Positions 25,800 to 34,640 are shown, numbered from the stretch's first letter. The stretch is 64,000 nucleotides of DNA from Propionispora vibrioides (GCF_900110485.1 NZ_FODY01000017.1:29069-93068), one strand, 5' to 3'. The notes: generated by a model from the letters alone, not told the origin. A program made the numbers and translations.

Positions 25800-26684
25800 T
25801 TACCGGCCGGTCAGGGTGAGCGTGCTGAGCACCGCGCCCGCCGGATTGACAAAGGTGATGACCACAGGGTCGCTGAAATTCAGGAAGGAGCGGTCAAGCA
25901 GCACCCAACTGTCGGTTTGGCTGGCGGTGCCGGCACTTTGCGGGCTTTTGGTCCGGACGGTTACGGTAAAGTCGTTGCCGGTCTGGACTACCTTGCTCAG
26001 TGCAATGCCGTAGCCGTCGCCGGACACTCCCCGCAGGCTGCCGTACAGTAGAAACTGACGGTTAAAATCCACTGAGTCCGCCTGGGCTGTTACAGCGGCC
26101 GGAACCTCCGCCGTAGTACCGGCTAAGCGGGGATTGACGAGCAGGACACCGAAGGCTGTCCCTGGCGTATAGGTGCTGTCCAGCCACTGCCAGTTGTCGA
26201 AGTTGGTGTTTTGGTACAGAATGAGCTGGCTGGCTGCCGGCGACAGGGTATAGTCCGGAAACATGCTGGCCGGTACATAGGTGGCGGCATGGTTGGAGTC
26301 GCCGATACCACGGATGGTGGTAATAATCCAGTCGTGGCCGCCCCGTTTTAAATCCACCTTATAGGTCCGGCCACTGGAGCGTACCTGTACGGTAGCACTG
26401 TCACGGGAAATGGACAGCAGGGAGAACTGGTCGCGGCTGACATTAAAGCCGAAGGTGGCGGCATTTTCTTTTACTTTTCGCACCGGGTCGCCTAAGCGGA
26501 TGGCGCGGGCGTCATCCCGGCGGTCTTCGCTTTTGTGTTCCTGCCGGGGTGTATCGGCGGAAGACTTTGCCTGCGCCGCCGGCAGGCCGGGCATCATGGC
26601 CGAAGAGATAACCGCTGCACCGGCGACGGCAGCCAGCAGCTTTTTGTACCGTTGATTACCTAATTTACGAATGATGCGCTTCAT
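25800..26684 (-). CDS. Secreted protein of unknown function, possible PrcB-like C-terminal domain
   Basis: A 294-residue protein with a long N-region signal peptide (about 1-40, ending GLPAAQAKS). Residues about 50-135 hold a predicted beta-rich domain with no motif I know. The C-terminal part, from SGDGYGIALSKVVQTGN to VVITFVNPAG, has the strand pattern of the protease-associated PrcB_C domain; I hold this only as a resemblance. It is a single gene; upstream is an R3 repeat and downstream the pfl leader in convergent arrangement with nothing else. Confidence 0.6.
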   Translation of the reverse strand: MKRIIRKLGNQRYKKLLAAVAGAAVISSAMMPGLPAAQAKSSADTPRQEHKSEDRRDDARAIRLGDPVRKVKENAATFGFNVSRDQFSLLSISRDSATVQVRSSGRTYKVDLKRGGHDWIITTIRGIGDSNHAATYVPASMFPDYTLSPAASQLILYQNTNFDNWQWLDSTYTPGTAFGVLLVNPRLAGTTAEVPAAVTAQADSVDFNRQFLLYGSLRGVSGDGYGIALSKVVQTGNDFTVTVRTKSPQSAGTASQTDSWVLLDRSFLNFSDPVVITFVNPAGAVLSTLTLTGR

Positions 26685-26714
26685 AACTAATCTCCTTTAC
26701 CGGCTTATTTTTAT

Positions 26715-26881
26715 TAAGGAACCGCTGATTTAATGAGCTTGCCAGACTGGCGAGAGATTTTTTCGGCTGGCAAGGAAGTAAAATCGCAGGAAAAGCGGTC
26801 CCTATTTCAAGGTTTTGCTGACGTAGCCAGACGGAAAAAGATCCGCCAGTCTGGCAGTGTGAATAAATTAGTGGTTCCTTA
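26715..26881 (+). repeat. R3 palindromic repeat, copy B
   Basis: A 167-bp palindrome with ends TAAGGAACC and GGTTCCTTA and longer pairing between GCCAGACTGGCG and CGCCAGTCTGGC. The core GAGAGATTTTTTCG, GGCAAGGAAG, GCAGGAAAAGCGG and CCCTATTTCAAGG followed by GTAGCCAGACGGAAAAAG matches copy C at 36171-36339 closely. It accounts for most of the 327 bp between the secreted-protein gene and the next gene. Confidence 0.8.
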
Positions 26882-26969
26882 GTAGTGTTTGCCGATCAGA
26901 CGGGATCATGCCGGGTATTTTTTGTCAAAACAGGATAAACCGGCTTAGATGGTATGGCAGCCCGATCCG

Positions 26970-26978
26970 TGGTACAAT
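26970..26978 (+). promoter_or_regulatory. Probable extended -10 element
   Basis: TGGTACAAT, an extended -10 form, lies 35 nt upstream of the ATG at 27013. No strong -35 hexamer was seen. Confidence 0.4.
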
Positions 26979-27012
26979 AAAGGGTATTATAGTAAAACAG
27001 GTGATAAACAAG

Positions 27013-28161
27013 ATGGACCAGGTAGATGTGATTGTGATCGGAGCCGGCGTAGTCGGCCTGGCGGCGGCCTGCCGGCTGGCTCAGCGCTGGCCGGAAAAAA
27101 GTATTTTGCTGCTGGAGAAAAACCGGACTTTCGGCCTCGAAATGTCGGCTCGTACCAGCGAGGTGATCCATTCGGGCCTGTATTATCCGCCGGGCAGCTT
27201 CAAGGCAAGGCTGTGTGTGTCCGGCAAGGAAAAACTGTATGACTTTTGCACCTCCTGGCAGGTTCCTTACCAGCGGCTGGGCAAGCTGGTCATCGCCCGT
27301 AATGATGAAGAGGCGGCTAAGCTGGACCAATTGCAGGAGCAGGCGCTGGCCAATGGGATAGCCGATGTAACGAAACTGGAGCCAGTGGCAGTAGCCCGGC
27401 TGGAGCCGAATATTTCCTGCCAGGCCGCGTTGTTTTCGCCGTCCAGCGGGATTGTGGACACCCGGACCTTGCTGGCCCGCCTGGAGCAGGTGGGGCGAAA
27501 ATACGGCGCCATGCCGGTGTATCAGCAGACGGTGACCGGCATAGCCCGCATGACCGGCGGTTACTGTGTGACCTATACTGATGCGTCCGGCCGGTCTGAT
27601 GAGGTAGGCTGTCGCTGTATCGTCAATGCCGCCGGTCTGGGTGCCGACGCCGTCGCCGCTATGGCCGGCATTGCGGTTGACCAGGCGGGCTACCGGATTT
27701 ACCGCTGCAAGGGTGAATATTTTTCGGTCGCCAATGAGAAGGCCGGCTTGGTGTCTCATCTGATCTTTCCCGCTTCCATCCGGGAGCTTAAGGGCAGCGG
27801 CATTCCGGTCATCAAGGATATGGGCGGGCGGCTGCGACTGGGGCCTGATGCCCATTACGCCGCCAATGGCCTGACCGACTACCGGATCAGTCCGGCCAAT
27901 GCCCGGCAGTTTTTGGCTGTGGTTGGCAGTTACCTGCCGTTTCTGGAAGAAGACGATTTGTCTGCCGATATCGCGGCGCTGCGTTGCCGGCTGCTGGTTG
28001 CCTGCGGCAGTCCGCCGCGGGATTTTGTCATTTGCCATGAGACGGAGCGGGATTTGCCGGGGTTTGTCAACCTGATCGGCATTGAATCGCCCGGTCTTAC
28101 CTGCTGCCTGAGTATCGCCGACCTGGCAGGGGATATGCTGACGCCACTGCTTGACGGATAA
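27013..28161 (+). CDS. L-2-hydroxyglutarate dehydrogenase-like FAD enzyme
   Basis: About 382 residues with an N-terminal FAD Rossmann motif (VIVIGAGVVGLAAA) and DAO fold. EMSARTSEVIHSGLYYP, RCKGEYFSV, LGPDAHYA and the terminal GFVNLIGIESPGLT match the LhgO/L2HGDH group, which oxidises L-2-hydroxyglutarate to 2-oxoglutarate. I chose ATG 27013, preceded by CAGGTGA; upstream codons of the longest frame are not conserved-looking. It stands just before the citrate synthase-aconitase-isocitrate dehydrogenase genes, whose product is also 2-oxoglutarate, but a terminator and separate promoter lie between. Confidence 0.85.
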   Translation: MDQVDVIVIGAGVVGLAAACRLAQRWPEKSILLLEKNRTFGLEMSARTSEVIHSGLYYPPGSFKARLCVSGKEKLYDFCTSWQVPYQRLGKLVIARNDEEAAKLDQLQEQALANGIADVTKLEPVAVARLEPNISCQAALFSPSSGIVDTRTLLARLEQVGRKYGAMPVYQQTVTGIARMTGGYCVTYTDASGRSDEVGCRCIVNAAGLGADAVAAMAGIAVDQAGYRIYRCKGEYFSVANEKAGLVSHLIFPASIRELKGSGIPVIKDMGGRLRLGPDAHYAANGLTDYRISPANARQFLAVVGSYLPFLEEDDLSADIAALRCRLLVACGSPPRDFVICHETERDLPGFVNLIGIESPGLTCCLSIADLAGDMLTPLLDG

Positions 28162-28204
28162 AAGGGGGCGTCAGGGACCATATAAAGCGTCTAGCGCCTC
28201 TCAC

Positions 28205-28229
28205 CGGTCATGACCGGGACTTTTTTCGC
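28205..28229 (+). terminator. Terminator after the L-2-hydroxyglutarate dehydrogenase-like gene
   Basis: CCGGTCATGACCGG forms a short GC-rich hairpin followed by GACTTTTTTC. Confidence 0.7.
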
Positions 28230-28250
28230 ATATTATATAAGATATTTGGC

Positions 28251-28279
28251 TTGATTATCTAAACGACAGGGCATATAAT
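28251..28279 (+). promoter_or_regulatory. Sigma-A-type promoter upstream of citrate synthase
   Basis: TTGATT (28251-28256) and TATAAT (28274-28279) are separated by 17 nt. A second possible -10, TATAAT, occurs at 28324-28329 nearer the gene. Both lie upstream of the palindrome at 28338-28359. Confidence 0.6.
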
Positions 28280-28337
28280 CAAAAATTATATACATTTGTT
28301 TATACCGGGGAGTTCTTAGTACATATAATGAGGGTAA

Positions 28338-28359
28338 TTTTGTATACAAGTATACAAAA
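28338..28359. promoter_or_regulatory. Perfect 10-bp inverted repeat, operator candidate
   Basis: TTTTGTATAC and GTATACAAAA flank two bases (AA). The TTGTATAC half-site is of the form bound by GntR-family repressors. It lies 46 nt before the citrate synthase ATG, where binding would block transcription; no GntR gene is adjacent. Confidence 0.6.
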
Positions 28360-28405
28360 GTGTAAAGAAGTAAAACGAGCAGGTTAGAGTAAAGGGGCTG
28401 GCTGT

Positions 28406-29515
28406 ATGTCTGGATTGACGGGTGTTGTTGCCTGTGAAACGTCGATATGCTCGATAGAAGAGGGCACATTGCGCTATCGCGGCTATACGATTGACGATTT
28501 GGCCTATAAAGCGTCGTTTGAAGAAATCATTTACTTACTATGGTATGGCCGTCTGCCGAATCGCCTGGAATTGATCGCGCTAAAGCAGGACTTGACGGAA
28601 AGTGCGGTGTTGCCGCCGAAAATCTACGATTTGCTGCGGCTGTATGCGCCATGGGGCAATGCAATGGCTAAACTGCGTACCTGTGTGTCGTTTCTTACCC
28701 ATTTTGACGATGAGGTCATGGACCATTCTTTTGCGGCCGACCATCGCAAGGCTGTTCGCATTATGGCGCGCATGGCGGCCATTGTGGCGGCTATTGAGCG
28801 AATCCGCACCGATCTGGAGCCGATTGAGCCGGACGCCATCAAGTTTTCCTCGCTGGCGGAAATGTTTCTCTGGCTGTTAAAAGGAGAGAAACCGGAGCCG
28901 ATTGCCGTTAAGGCGATGGACCTCTGTCTGGTGCTGCATGCCGAACATGAGCTGAATGCCTCGACCTTCGCTTCGCGGGTCACGGTGTCCACCATGTCGG
29001 ATATTTATTCCGGCATTGTATCGGCTATCGGCACGCTGAAAGGAGCGCTCCACGGCAACGCCAATGAACAGGTGGCCAATATGCTGGAGGAAATCGGTGA
29101 TATCGGCCGGGTGGAAGAGTATATCGCGGCTAAAATCGCCAACCAGGAGCGGATCATGGGCTTTGGGCACCGGGTTTACAAAAACGGTGATCCCCGGGCC
29201 AAGCACCTCAAGGCGCTGGCTAAGGAACTGGGTGAGTACAGCGGTGACACGCGCTGGTATGACATGTCGGAGAAAATTGAGCGGATCGTTTACGAAAGCA
29301 AAGGGCTGCGCCCCAATGTCGATTTTTATTCCGCCTCGGTGTATACCTATCTCGGCATACCCAGGGATTTGTTTACGCTCATTTTTGCCACTAGCCGGAC
29401 GAGCGGCTGGATGGCCCATATTTTGGAACAGCATGACAATAATAAGCTTATCCGCCCGCGGGCGAAATATATCGGTAAAAAGCACCAAGAGTGGCTGCCG
29501 GTGGAAGAACGGTAA
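28406..29515 (+). CDS. Citrate synthase
   Basis: A 369-residue type I-short citrate synthase. GLTGVVACETSICSIEEG and LRYRGYTIDDLA open the protein; the catalytic His lies in MGFGHRVYKNGDPRAKHL, an upstream segment LHAEHELNASTF carries another active-site His, and NVDFYSASVYTYLG provides the Asp. The family includes methylcitrate synthases, but co-transcription with aconitase and isocitrate dehydrogenase supports the true citrate role. ATG follows AAAGGGG. First gene of a three-gene operon making 2-oxoglutarate, probably for glutamate synthesis in an anaerobe. Confidence 0.93.
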   Translation: MSGLTGVVACETSICSIEEGTLRYRGYTIDDLAYKASFEEIIYLLWYGRLPNRLELIALKQDLTESAVLPPKIYDLLRLYAPWGNAMAKLRTCVSFLTHFDDEVMDHSFAADHRKAVRIMARMAAIVAAIERIRTDLEPIEPDAIKFSSLAEMFLWLLKGEKPEPIAVKAMDLCLVLHAEHELNASTFASRVTVSTMSDIYSGIVSAIGTLKGALHGNANEQVANMLEEIGDIGRVEEYIAAKIANQERIMGFGHRVYKNGDPRAKHLKALAKELGEYSGDTRWYDMSEKIERIVYESKGLRPNVDFYSASVYTYLGIPRDLFTLIFATSRTSGWMAHILEQHDNNKLIRPRAKYIGKKHQEWLPVEER

Positions 29516-29533
29516 ATTTGGAGGGATATATAT

Positions 29534-31474
29534 ATGAAGCAAACGATGACCGCCAAGATCATTGGCAGCCATCTGGTAAGCGGCAAGATGGTGGCCGGTG
29601 AAGAAATCGGCATTCGCATTGATCAGACACTGACTCAGGATTCTACCGGGACGATGGCCTATTTACAATTGGAAGCCATGAACATTCCCCGCGTAAAGAC
29701 CAAGCTGTCTGTTGCCTATATTGATCACAATACACTGCAAACCGGCTATGAGAATGCCGACGACCATTTATTCATTCAGACTGTGGCCGCCAAACACGGC
29801 ATCGTGTTTTCTAAACCGGGCAACGGCATCTGTCATCAGGTAAATGTGGAACGTTTCGGCCGGCCGGGCTGGACGCTCTTAGGTTCGGACAGTCACACGC
29901 CGACCGGCGGGGGCATCGGCATGCTGGCCATTGGCGCCGGCGGACTGGATGTGGCGGTGGCGATGGCCGGTGGCGCTTACTACTTAAAAATGCCCAAGGT
30001 CTGCCGGGTGGAACTGACCGGCAAGCTGCAGCCCTGGGTGAGCGGTAAGGATATCATCCTGGAGCTTTTACGGCGACTCAGTGTAAAAGGCGGCACCGGC
30101 CGGGTGTTTGAATATACCGGCGAAGGCGCGGCCCGTCTGACGGTGCCCGAACGGGCCACCATCACCAACATGGGGGCTGAACTGGGGGCCACCACCTCGC
30201 TGTTTGCCAGCGATGAAATGACTCGTGCCTTTTTGGCGGCCCAGGGCCGCGAAGCCGACTGGACTCCGTTGGCGCCTGATGAAGGGGCCGAATATGATGA
30301 GACGGTGGTTATCAATTTGGACGAGCTGCAGCCGCTGGTAGCTAAGCCGCATAGTCCGGACAATGTAGCTCCCGTAGTCGAACTGACCGACAGCAAGGTC
30401 GATCAGGTAGCTATTGGCAGCTGTACCAACTCGTCTTATCTGGATTTAATAAAAGTGGCGAAAATACTGGAAGGCAAACAGGTACACCCGGAAGTGTCCC
30501 TGGTCATTGCCCCCGGCTCCCGCCAGGTGCTGGGCATGCTGGCCGACAGTGGCGCGCTCAGCGTATTGCTGCGCGCCGGCGCCCGTATCCTGGAATGCGC
30601 CTGTGGTCCCTGTATCGGCATGGGGCAGTCGCCTAAATCAGGCGGGATATCCTTACGGACCTTTAACCGCAATTTTGAAGGCCGCAGCGGTACGCCTGAC
30701 GCCAAAGTGTATTTGGTCAGCCCGGAAGTGGCGGCGGTGAGCGCCCTTACCGGTACAATCACCGATCCCCGCACTTTTGGGGCAGCACCTGTTGTCGTTA
30801 TGCCGGACAAATTTGTTTCCGACGATCATCTGCTTGTTTTTCCGCCGGCTGACGGACAGGCTGTGGAAGTGGTCCGCGGACCCAATATCAAGCCCTTCCC
30901 CAAAGCGCAGCCGCCGGCTGAGTCGCTGCGGGCGCCGGTGCTCTTAAAAGTGGGCGACAATATTACGACCGACCACATTATGCCCTCCCACGCCAGCCTG
31001 CTGCCTTATCGTTCCAACATTCCCCATTTGGCCAAATACTGTTTCAGCGGTGTGGATTCTTCCTTCCCGGAACGGGCGCTACAGGCCCATGGCGGCATCA
31101 TTGTCGGCGGCAATAACTACGGTCAGGGCTCCAGCCGGGAACATGCGGCACTGGCGCCGTTGTACCTGGGGATCAAGGCGGTGCTGGTCCAGTCTTTCGC
31201 CCGTATTCACCGGGCCAACCTGATTAACTTCGGCATTGTGCCGCTGCTGTTTGCCGACAGCGCCGACTATGCTGGAATCAGCCTGAATGATGAACTGGTT
31301 ATTGAAAACCTTCGCGACCAGTTGAGTGCGGCTACCGTACTAACGGTGCGCAATGTGACGACAGGCAAGGACATTCCGGTCAAATGGGAAGCCACCGAAC
31401 GGGAACGGCAGATCATTCTGGCCGGCGGGCTCTTAAACTACACCAGACAGGCAGGGGGTGTGGGCCGTGCGTAA
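29534..31474 (+). CDS. Aconitate hydratase
   Basis: A 646-residue aconitase of the shorter prokaryotic type. Cluster ligands appear as SCTNSS (about residue 297) and CACGPCIGMGQSPKSGG (about 356-372). The swivel domain carries DNITTDHIMPSHA and GGNNYGQGSSREHAALAP, with the catalytic Ser-Arg. It converts citrate to isocitrate using a [4Fe-4S] cluster. It is 19 nt after citrate synthase behind GGAGG and overlaps the isocitrate dehydrogenase gene by 8 nt from that gene's likely start, so the three are translationally linked. Confidence 0.93.
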   Translation: MKQTMTAKIIGSHLVSGKMVAGEEIGIRIDQTLTQDSTGTMAYLQLEAMNIPRVKTKLSVAYIDHNTLQTGYENADDHLFIQTVAAKHGIVFSKPGNGICHQVNVERFGRPGWTLLGSDSHTPTGGGIGMLAIGAGGLDVAVAMAGGAYYLKMPKVCRVELTGKLQPWVSGKDIILELLRRLSVKGGTGRVFEYTGEGAARLTVPERATITNMGAELGATTSLFASDEMTRAFLAAQGREADWTPLAPDEGAEYDETVVINLDELQPLVAKPHSPDNVAPVVELTDSKVDQVAIGSCTNSSYLDLIKVAKILEGKQVHPEVSLVIAPGSRQVLGMLADSGALSVLLRAGARILECACGPCIGMGQSPKSGGISLRTFNRNFEGRSGTPDAKVYLVSPEVAAVSALTGTITDPRTFGAAPVVVMPDKFVSDDHLLVFPPADGQAVEVVRGPNIKPFPKAQPPAESLRAPVLLKVGDNITTDHIMPSHASLLPYRSNIPHLAKYCFSGVDSSFPERALQAHGGIIVGGNNYGQGSSREHAALAPLYLGIKAVLVQSFARIHRANLINFGIVPLLFADSADYAGISLNDELVIENLRDQLSAATVLTVRNVTTGKDIPVKWEATERERQIILAGGLLNYTRQAGGVGRA

Positions 31475-32462
31475 AGTTACTTTAATTCCCGGCGACGGCG
31501 TCGGACCGGAAATCGCTAAGGCCGTGCAGTCTATTTTTGCCGCCGCTAAGGCGCCGGTGGCCTGGGACATCTGCCAGGCCGGACAAGCCGGCATCGACCA
31601 GGCGGGCGAACCGCTGCCGGAAGCGACGCTGGCCAGCATTCGTGCCAACGGTTTGGCATTCAAGGGACCGTTGACCACTCAGATCGGCAAGGGTTACCGC
31701 AGCATCAATGTAACGCTGCGCCAGACCTTCGACCTGTATTGCAATTTACGCCCGGTAAAATCGCTGGCCGGTATCGGCAGCCGTTATGAGGGGGTCGATC
31801 TGGTCATTTTCCGGGAAAATACCGAAGATCTCTATGCCGGCGTGGAGCACAAGGTGGGGGCCGATGCCGCTGAATCAATTAAAATCATTACCCGCAAGGC
31901 ATCGCTGCGCATTGCCGAGGCGGCATTTACCTACGCGGTAAAACATAGCCGTAAGAAAGTAACGGCTGTGCATAAAGCTAATATTATGAAACTATCGGAC
32001 GGCCTGTTCCTGGAGTGTGCCAGGGAAGTGGCCGCCCGGTATCCGCAAATAACCTACGAAGAAGTCATTGTAGACAATATGTGTATGCAGCTTGTCATTC
32101 GCCCGCAAAGTTATGATGTGCTGCTGGCGCCCAATCTCTACGGCGACATTATCTCCGACCTGTGCGCCGGCCTGGCCGGCGGACTGGGCGTGGTGCCCGG
32201 AGCCAATATCGGTACGGAATGCGCCATTTTTGAAGCCGTTCATGGCACGGCGCCGGACATTGCCGGCAAAAACATTGTCAATCCGGTGGCTATGCTGCTT
32301 TCCGGGCTGATGCTGCTGGAGCATATCGGCGAAACGGCTATTGCCGGCCGGATAAGGGCCGTTGTGGAGCGGGTCATTGCCGAAGGCAAAACGGTGACTC
32401 CCGATATCGGCGGTACGGCATCGACCGTGGAGATGACCGAAGCGATTATCAAATTACTGTAA
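31467..32462 (+). CDS. Isocitrate dehydrogenase (NAD-type beta-decarboxylating family)
   Basis: A 331-residue beta-decarboxylating dehydrogenase. VTLIPGDGVGPEI, the substrate loop YRSINVTLRQTFDLYCNLRP (Ser and Arg), DLVIFRENTEDLYAG and KANIMKLSDGLF, plus the metal-binding Asp of LAPNLYGDIISDLCAGL, identify the family. RENTEDLYAGVEH is typical of isocitrate rather than isopropylmalate enzymes. GTG 31467 fits AGGGGGT upstream; a GTG at 31458 is an alternative. The product, 2-oxoglutarate, is the presumed output of this operon. Confidence 0.9.
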   Translation: MRKVTLIPGDGVGPEIAKAVQSIFAAAKAPVAWDICQAGQAGIDQAGEPLPEATLASIRANGLAFKGPLTTQIGKGYRSINVTLRQTFDLYCNLRPVKSLAGIGSRYEGVDLVIFRENTEDLYAGVEHKVGADAAESIKIITRKASLRIAEAAFTYAVKHSRKKVTAVHKANIMKLSDGLFLECAREVAARYPQITYEEVIVDNMCMQLVIRPQSYDVLLAPNLYGDIISDLCAGLAGGLGVVPGANIGTECAIFEAVHGTAPDIAGKNIVNPVAMLLSGLMLLEHIGETAIAGRIRAVVERVIAEGKTVTPDIGGTASTVEMTEAIIKLL

Positions 32463-32580
32463 TATTGCGCAACCAATGACGGGCTGTTGCACTAAAAAAG
32501 TGAACCGCTCCCAGTCAAGTAGACAGACCAAAAAAGAAAAAATATTGCTGTGGATCCCGTTAAGTGCGGGATCCACTTTT

Positions 32581-33432
32581 TTATATAACACGTTCGAGCA
32601 ATTGTCGATACATCATTGGTGCCAAACGATTTAGTTTCTTTTGCCGGCGTTCATAATTATAGAAGTGTATATAATCTTCAATGGCAACAACCAGACTGTT
32701 ATAATCATCAAATTTGTTGAGATAGTACGTCTCGCATTTCAGGATACCCCAGAAACCCTCCATCGGTCCGTTATCGATGCAGCGGCCAACGCGAGACATA
32801 CTTTGTAACATTCCGGCTTTATCCAGCTTTGTTTTGAACTGCTTACTGGTATATTGAAAGCCTCGGTCACTGTGAAACAGCGGATGAGCTTCCGGATATT
32901 TAGTTACCGCCAAATCAAAAGTATCAAATACAAGACGATTGTTATTATGCTTACCATAGGCAAACGAAACAACACTCCTATCTTTTAAGTCGAGAATCGC
33001 ACTTAGATAAAGCTTCTCACCATTTCCGTACTTAAACTCTGTTACATCGGTTAGCCACTTCTTGTTAAGATTCTTTGCTGTAAAGTTACGGCTTAGGATA
33101 TTTTCTGCTGTGACTTCCGGCGTGGAGCGCCGGTATTGTGGCCGCTTCCTTCGTATGACTGCTTTCAATCCAGCAAGCCTCGTCAGACGGTAGACTCGCT
33201 TGTAGTTGTAATGTGTACCATACCGGCTGTTTAGTTCATCCGTCAACCTGCGGTACCCATAAATCCCATTGTATTGGGCGTAAAGGTAACCTAGTTTATG
33301 TACTAGATCTTTATCTTGCTCATCTATGTTCTTGCTGCGGTTGAGCCACTTGTAATAGGAAGAACGGTTCAAGTTAAGCGCCTGACAAAGATTTGCAACT
33401 GGATAGTTTTTCTCTGTATGCAATTCCACCAC
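32581..33432 (-). CDS. IS3-family transposase OrfB (DDE integrase)
   Basis: About 283 residues from an in-frame GTG; it is more likely made as an OrfAB fusion, because this frame stays open upstream through the A-run at 33495-33501. An HTH_21-like start (YYKWLNRSKN, YGYRRLTDELN) precedes the rve integrase core. The DDE triad is visible as TDVTEFKYGNG (Asp), LFHSDRGFQY (Asp) and NGPMEGFWGILK (Glu), ending in the usual YNYERRQKKLNRLAP. No internal stop interrupts it, so the element may be active. Confidence 0.92.
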   Translation of the reverse strand: MVELHTEKNYPVANLCQALNLNRSSYYKWLNRSKNIDEQDKDLVHKLGYLYAQYNGIYGYRRLTDELNSRYGTHYNYKRVYRLTRLAGLKAVIRRKRPQYRRSTPEVTAENILSRNFTAKNLNKKWLTDVTEFKYGNGEKLYLSAILDLKDRSVVSFAYGKHNNNRLVFDTFDLAVTKYPEAHPLFHSDRGFQYTSKQFKTKLDKAGMLQSMSRVGRCIDNGPMEGFWGILKCETYYLNKFDDYNSLVVAIEDYIHFYNYERRQKKLNRLAPMMYRQLLERVI

Positions 33433-33464
33433 GGCAATATACAGACTTTCTTGTCGGACGCCGT

Positions 33465-34148
33465 TCAGCTTCGCCTCCTTTCTACTTCTTGCACTTTTTT
33501 TAATATCTCAATTTCCATTTCTTTTCGCTTGTTCTCAGCTTGCAGAAGCCTGTTCTCTGCACGTAGGCGGTCAATCTCTGTCATTTCATCCGACAGTTTG
33601 CGCTTACCTCGCTTGTCGATGAGCCCATCTACACCGGATGTTTCATATTTATGGACCCAGTTGTATATCTGCGGGTAGGATACCCGATACTTTTCCGTCA
33701 TTGCTGCATAGTCTTTGCCATTGGCTATGCAGTCACTGACGATTTCAATTCGCTCATCAAGCGTCGTCGCTCGTCCTTTCACCATGTGGATTTCACCCCC
33801 ACTAGTTGGCTTTGTGAACCCTTCATGGTGATTATACTTCTTAATCCACTTCCTTACAATTTGTGAATGCGTGATATCATACTTTCGACACAGTCCCTCC
33901 AGCGATTCTTCACCCGCCAGATATTCTCTGATGGCCGTCTCCTTAAGCTCAGCCGAATATTTTCGTGCCGTTGAAGTTGGCGTCAGTCCTTCTACACCAC
34001 GTGTTTTGTATAGCCGTATCCATATCTTTAGTGTCGTCTGCCCAATTCCCTTTTCCTCACATGTCTTTCTGAATCCTATCTTCCCGGCTAAGTAGTCTTC
34101 GACTATCCTTACTTTCTCTTCTATGGCTAATCGACCTTTTTGCGGCAT
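33465..34148 (-). CDS. IS3-family OrfA (helix-turn-helix protein)
   Basis: A 227-residue DNA-binding protein with two successive helix-turn-helix units (KIGFRKTCEEKGIGQTTLKIW and a second around YAAMTEKYRVSYPQIYNW), then a C-terminal coiled coil with heptad leucines (EIDRLRAENRLLQAENKRK). Near its end the codons TTA AAA AAA GTG give an A-AAA-AAA-G slippery run; OrfB lies in the -1 frame relative to OrfA. Such slippage produces the OrfAB transposase in this family. Confidence 0.9.
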   Translation of the reverse strand: MPQKGRLAIEEKVRIVEDYLAGKIGFRKTCEEKGIGQTTLKIWIRLYKTRGVEGLTPTSTARKYSAELKETAIREYLAGEESLEGLCRKYDITHSQIVRKWIKKYNHHEGFTKPTSGGEIHMVKGRATTLDERIEIVSDCIANGKDYAAMTEKYRVSYPQIYNWVHKYETSGVDGLIDKRGKRKLSDEMTEIDRLRAENRLLQAENKRKEMEIEILKKVQEVERRRS

Positions 34149-34240
34149 GAAAATGCTCCCTTCAAAGTTTTCAGATGTTTTTTTATTTCATCTGGCTACT
34201 TTAAAGGGAGCATATCAAAGTGTAACAGCCTTGTTTCGTT

Positions 34241-34425
34241 CCCCGTTCGGCCTTTTCCGGAAAAATACGTTCCGCAGGATGAAAAATTGCCGGCTTACGT
34301 TAAGAAATCCATTTGTTTGAGCAAAGCGAGTTTATGGATTTTAGTAAGTCGGCAATTTTTCAAGTATTTTGGAGGACAGGCCTAGCCTTTTGGGTCCCTT
34401 TGTGGCAATGACAAAGGGACGACAA
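34241..34425 (+). repeat. R2 palindromic repeat, copy 2 (uninterrupted)
   Basis: Reads CAGGATGAAAAA, arm TTGCCGGCTTAC, GTTAAGAAATCC, TTTGAGCAAAGCGAGTTT, GGATTTTAG, arm GTAAGTCGGCAA, TTTTTCAAG, TTTTGGAGGACAGGCCT and a second hairpin GTCCCTTTG...CAAAGGGAC. The long arms at 34281-34298 and 34344-34361 pair over 18 bp with one G-U. It shares the constant blocks with 3901-4250 but has different arms. It begins next to the right end of the IS. Confidence 0.75.
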
Positions 34426-34640
34426 ACTATTTCTCCACACATACGGGCTGTTTAAATAAGCAAAATCATTTTGTGATAGTCTTTTTTGGTATAGCGCGAT
34501 AATTTCGGGTTAAATCGGAGATAACTGTGAATAGGGATTGGCAGGCCAACAGGAATTTCTCACCTGTCCGTAGAACTATCCATGAACAAAGGACAAAATG
34601 GCGTAAATGCGGCAAAAAAGGCCGCGCAGGGGGAACAAAT

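Larger units (their letters stand above)
32482..34230 (-). mobile_element. IS3-family insertion sequence
   Basis: About 1.75 kb, transcribed on the minus strand, with imperfect terminal inverted repeats. The left end at 32482 reads GGCTGTTGCACT, and the right end, read on the complementary strand from 34230, reads GGCTGTTACACT; both are followed by related GCTCCC...AAGTAG...CAGA blocks. Two frames (orfA, orfB) are arranged for -1 programmed frameshifting. No clear target duplication is seen at the outer edges. It sits between the isocitrate dehydrogenase gene, 19 nt after its stop, and an R2 repeat. A bidirectional terminator (GTGGATCCCG...CGGGATCCAC) lies at 32548-32580. Confidence 0.88.

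Noticed and set aside
26896..28038. Long open frame antisense to the L-2-hydroxyglutarate dehydrogenase-like gene
   Set aside because: The plus strand encodes a clear FAD enzyme; the opposite frame shows no known motif.
32482..34230. Target-site duplication of the IS3-family element
   Set aside because: The bases flanking the inverted repeats (GACG on the left, TTGT on the right) do not match over 3-4 nt.
34380..34640. Glycine or serine-type riboswitch before sdaAB
   Set aside because: None of the conserved glycine-aptamer blocks could be found in this leader.
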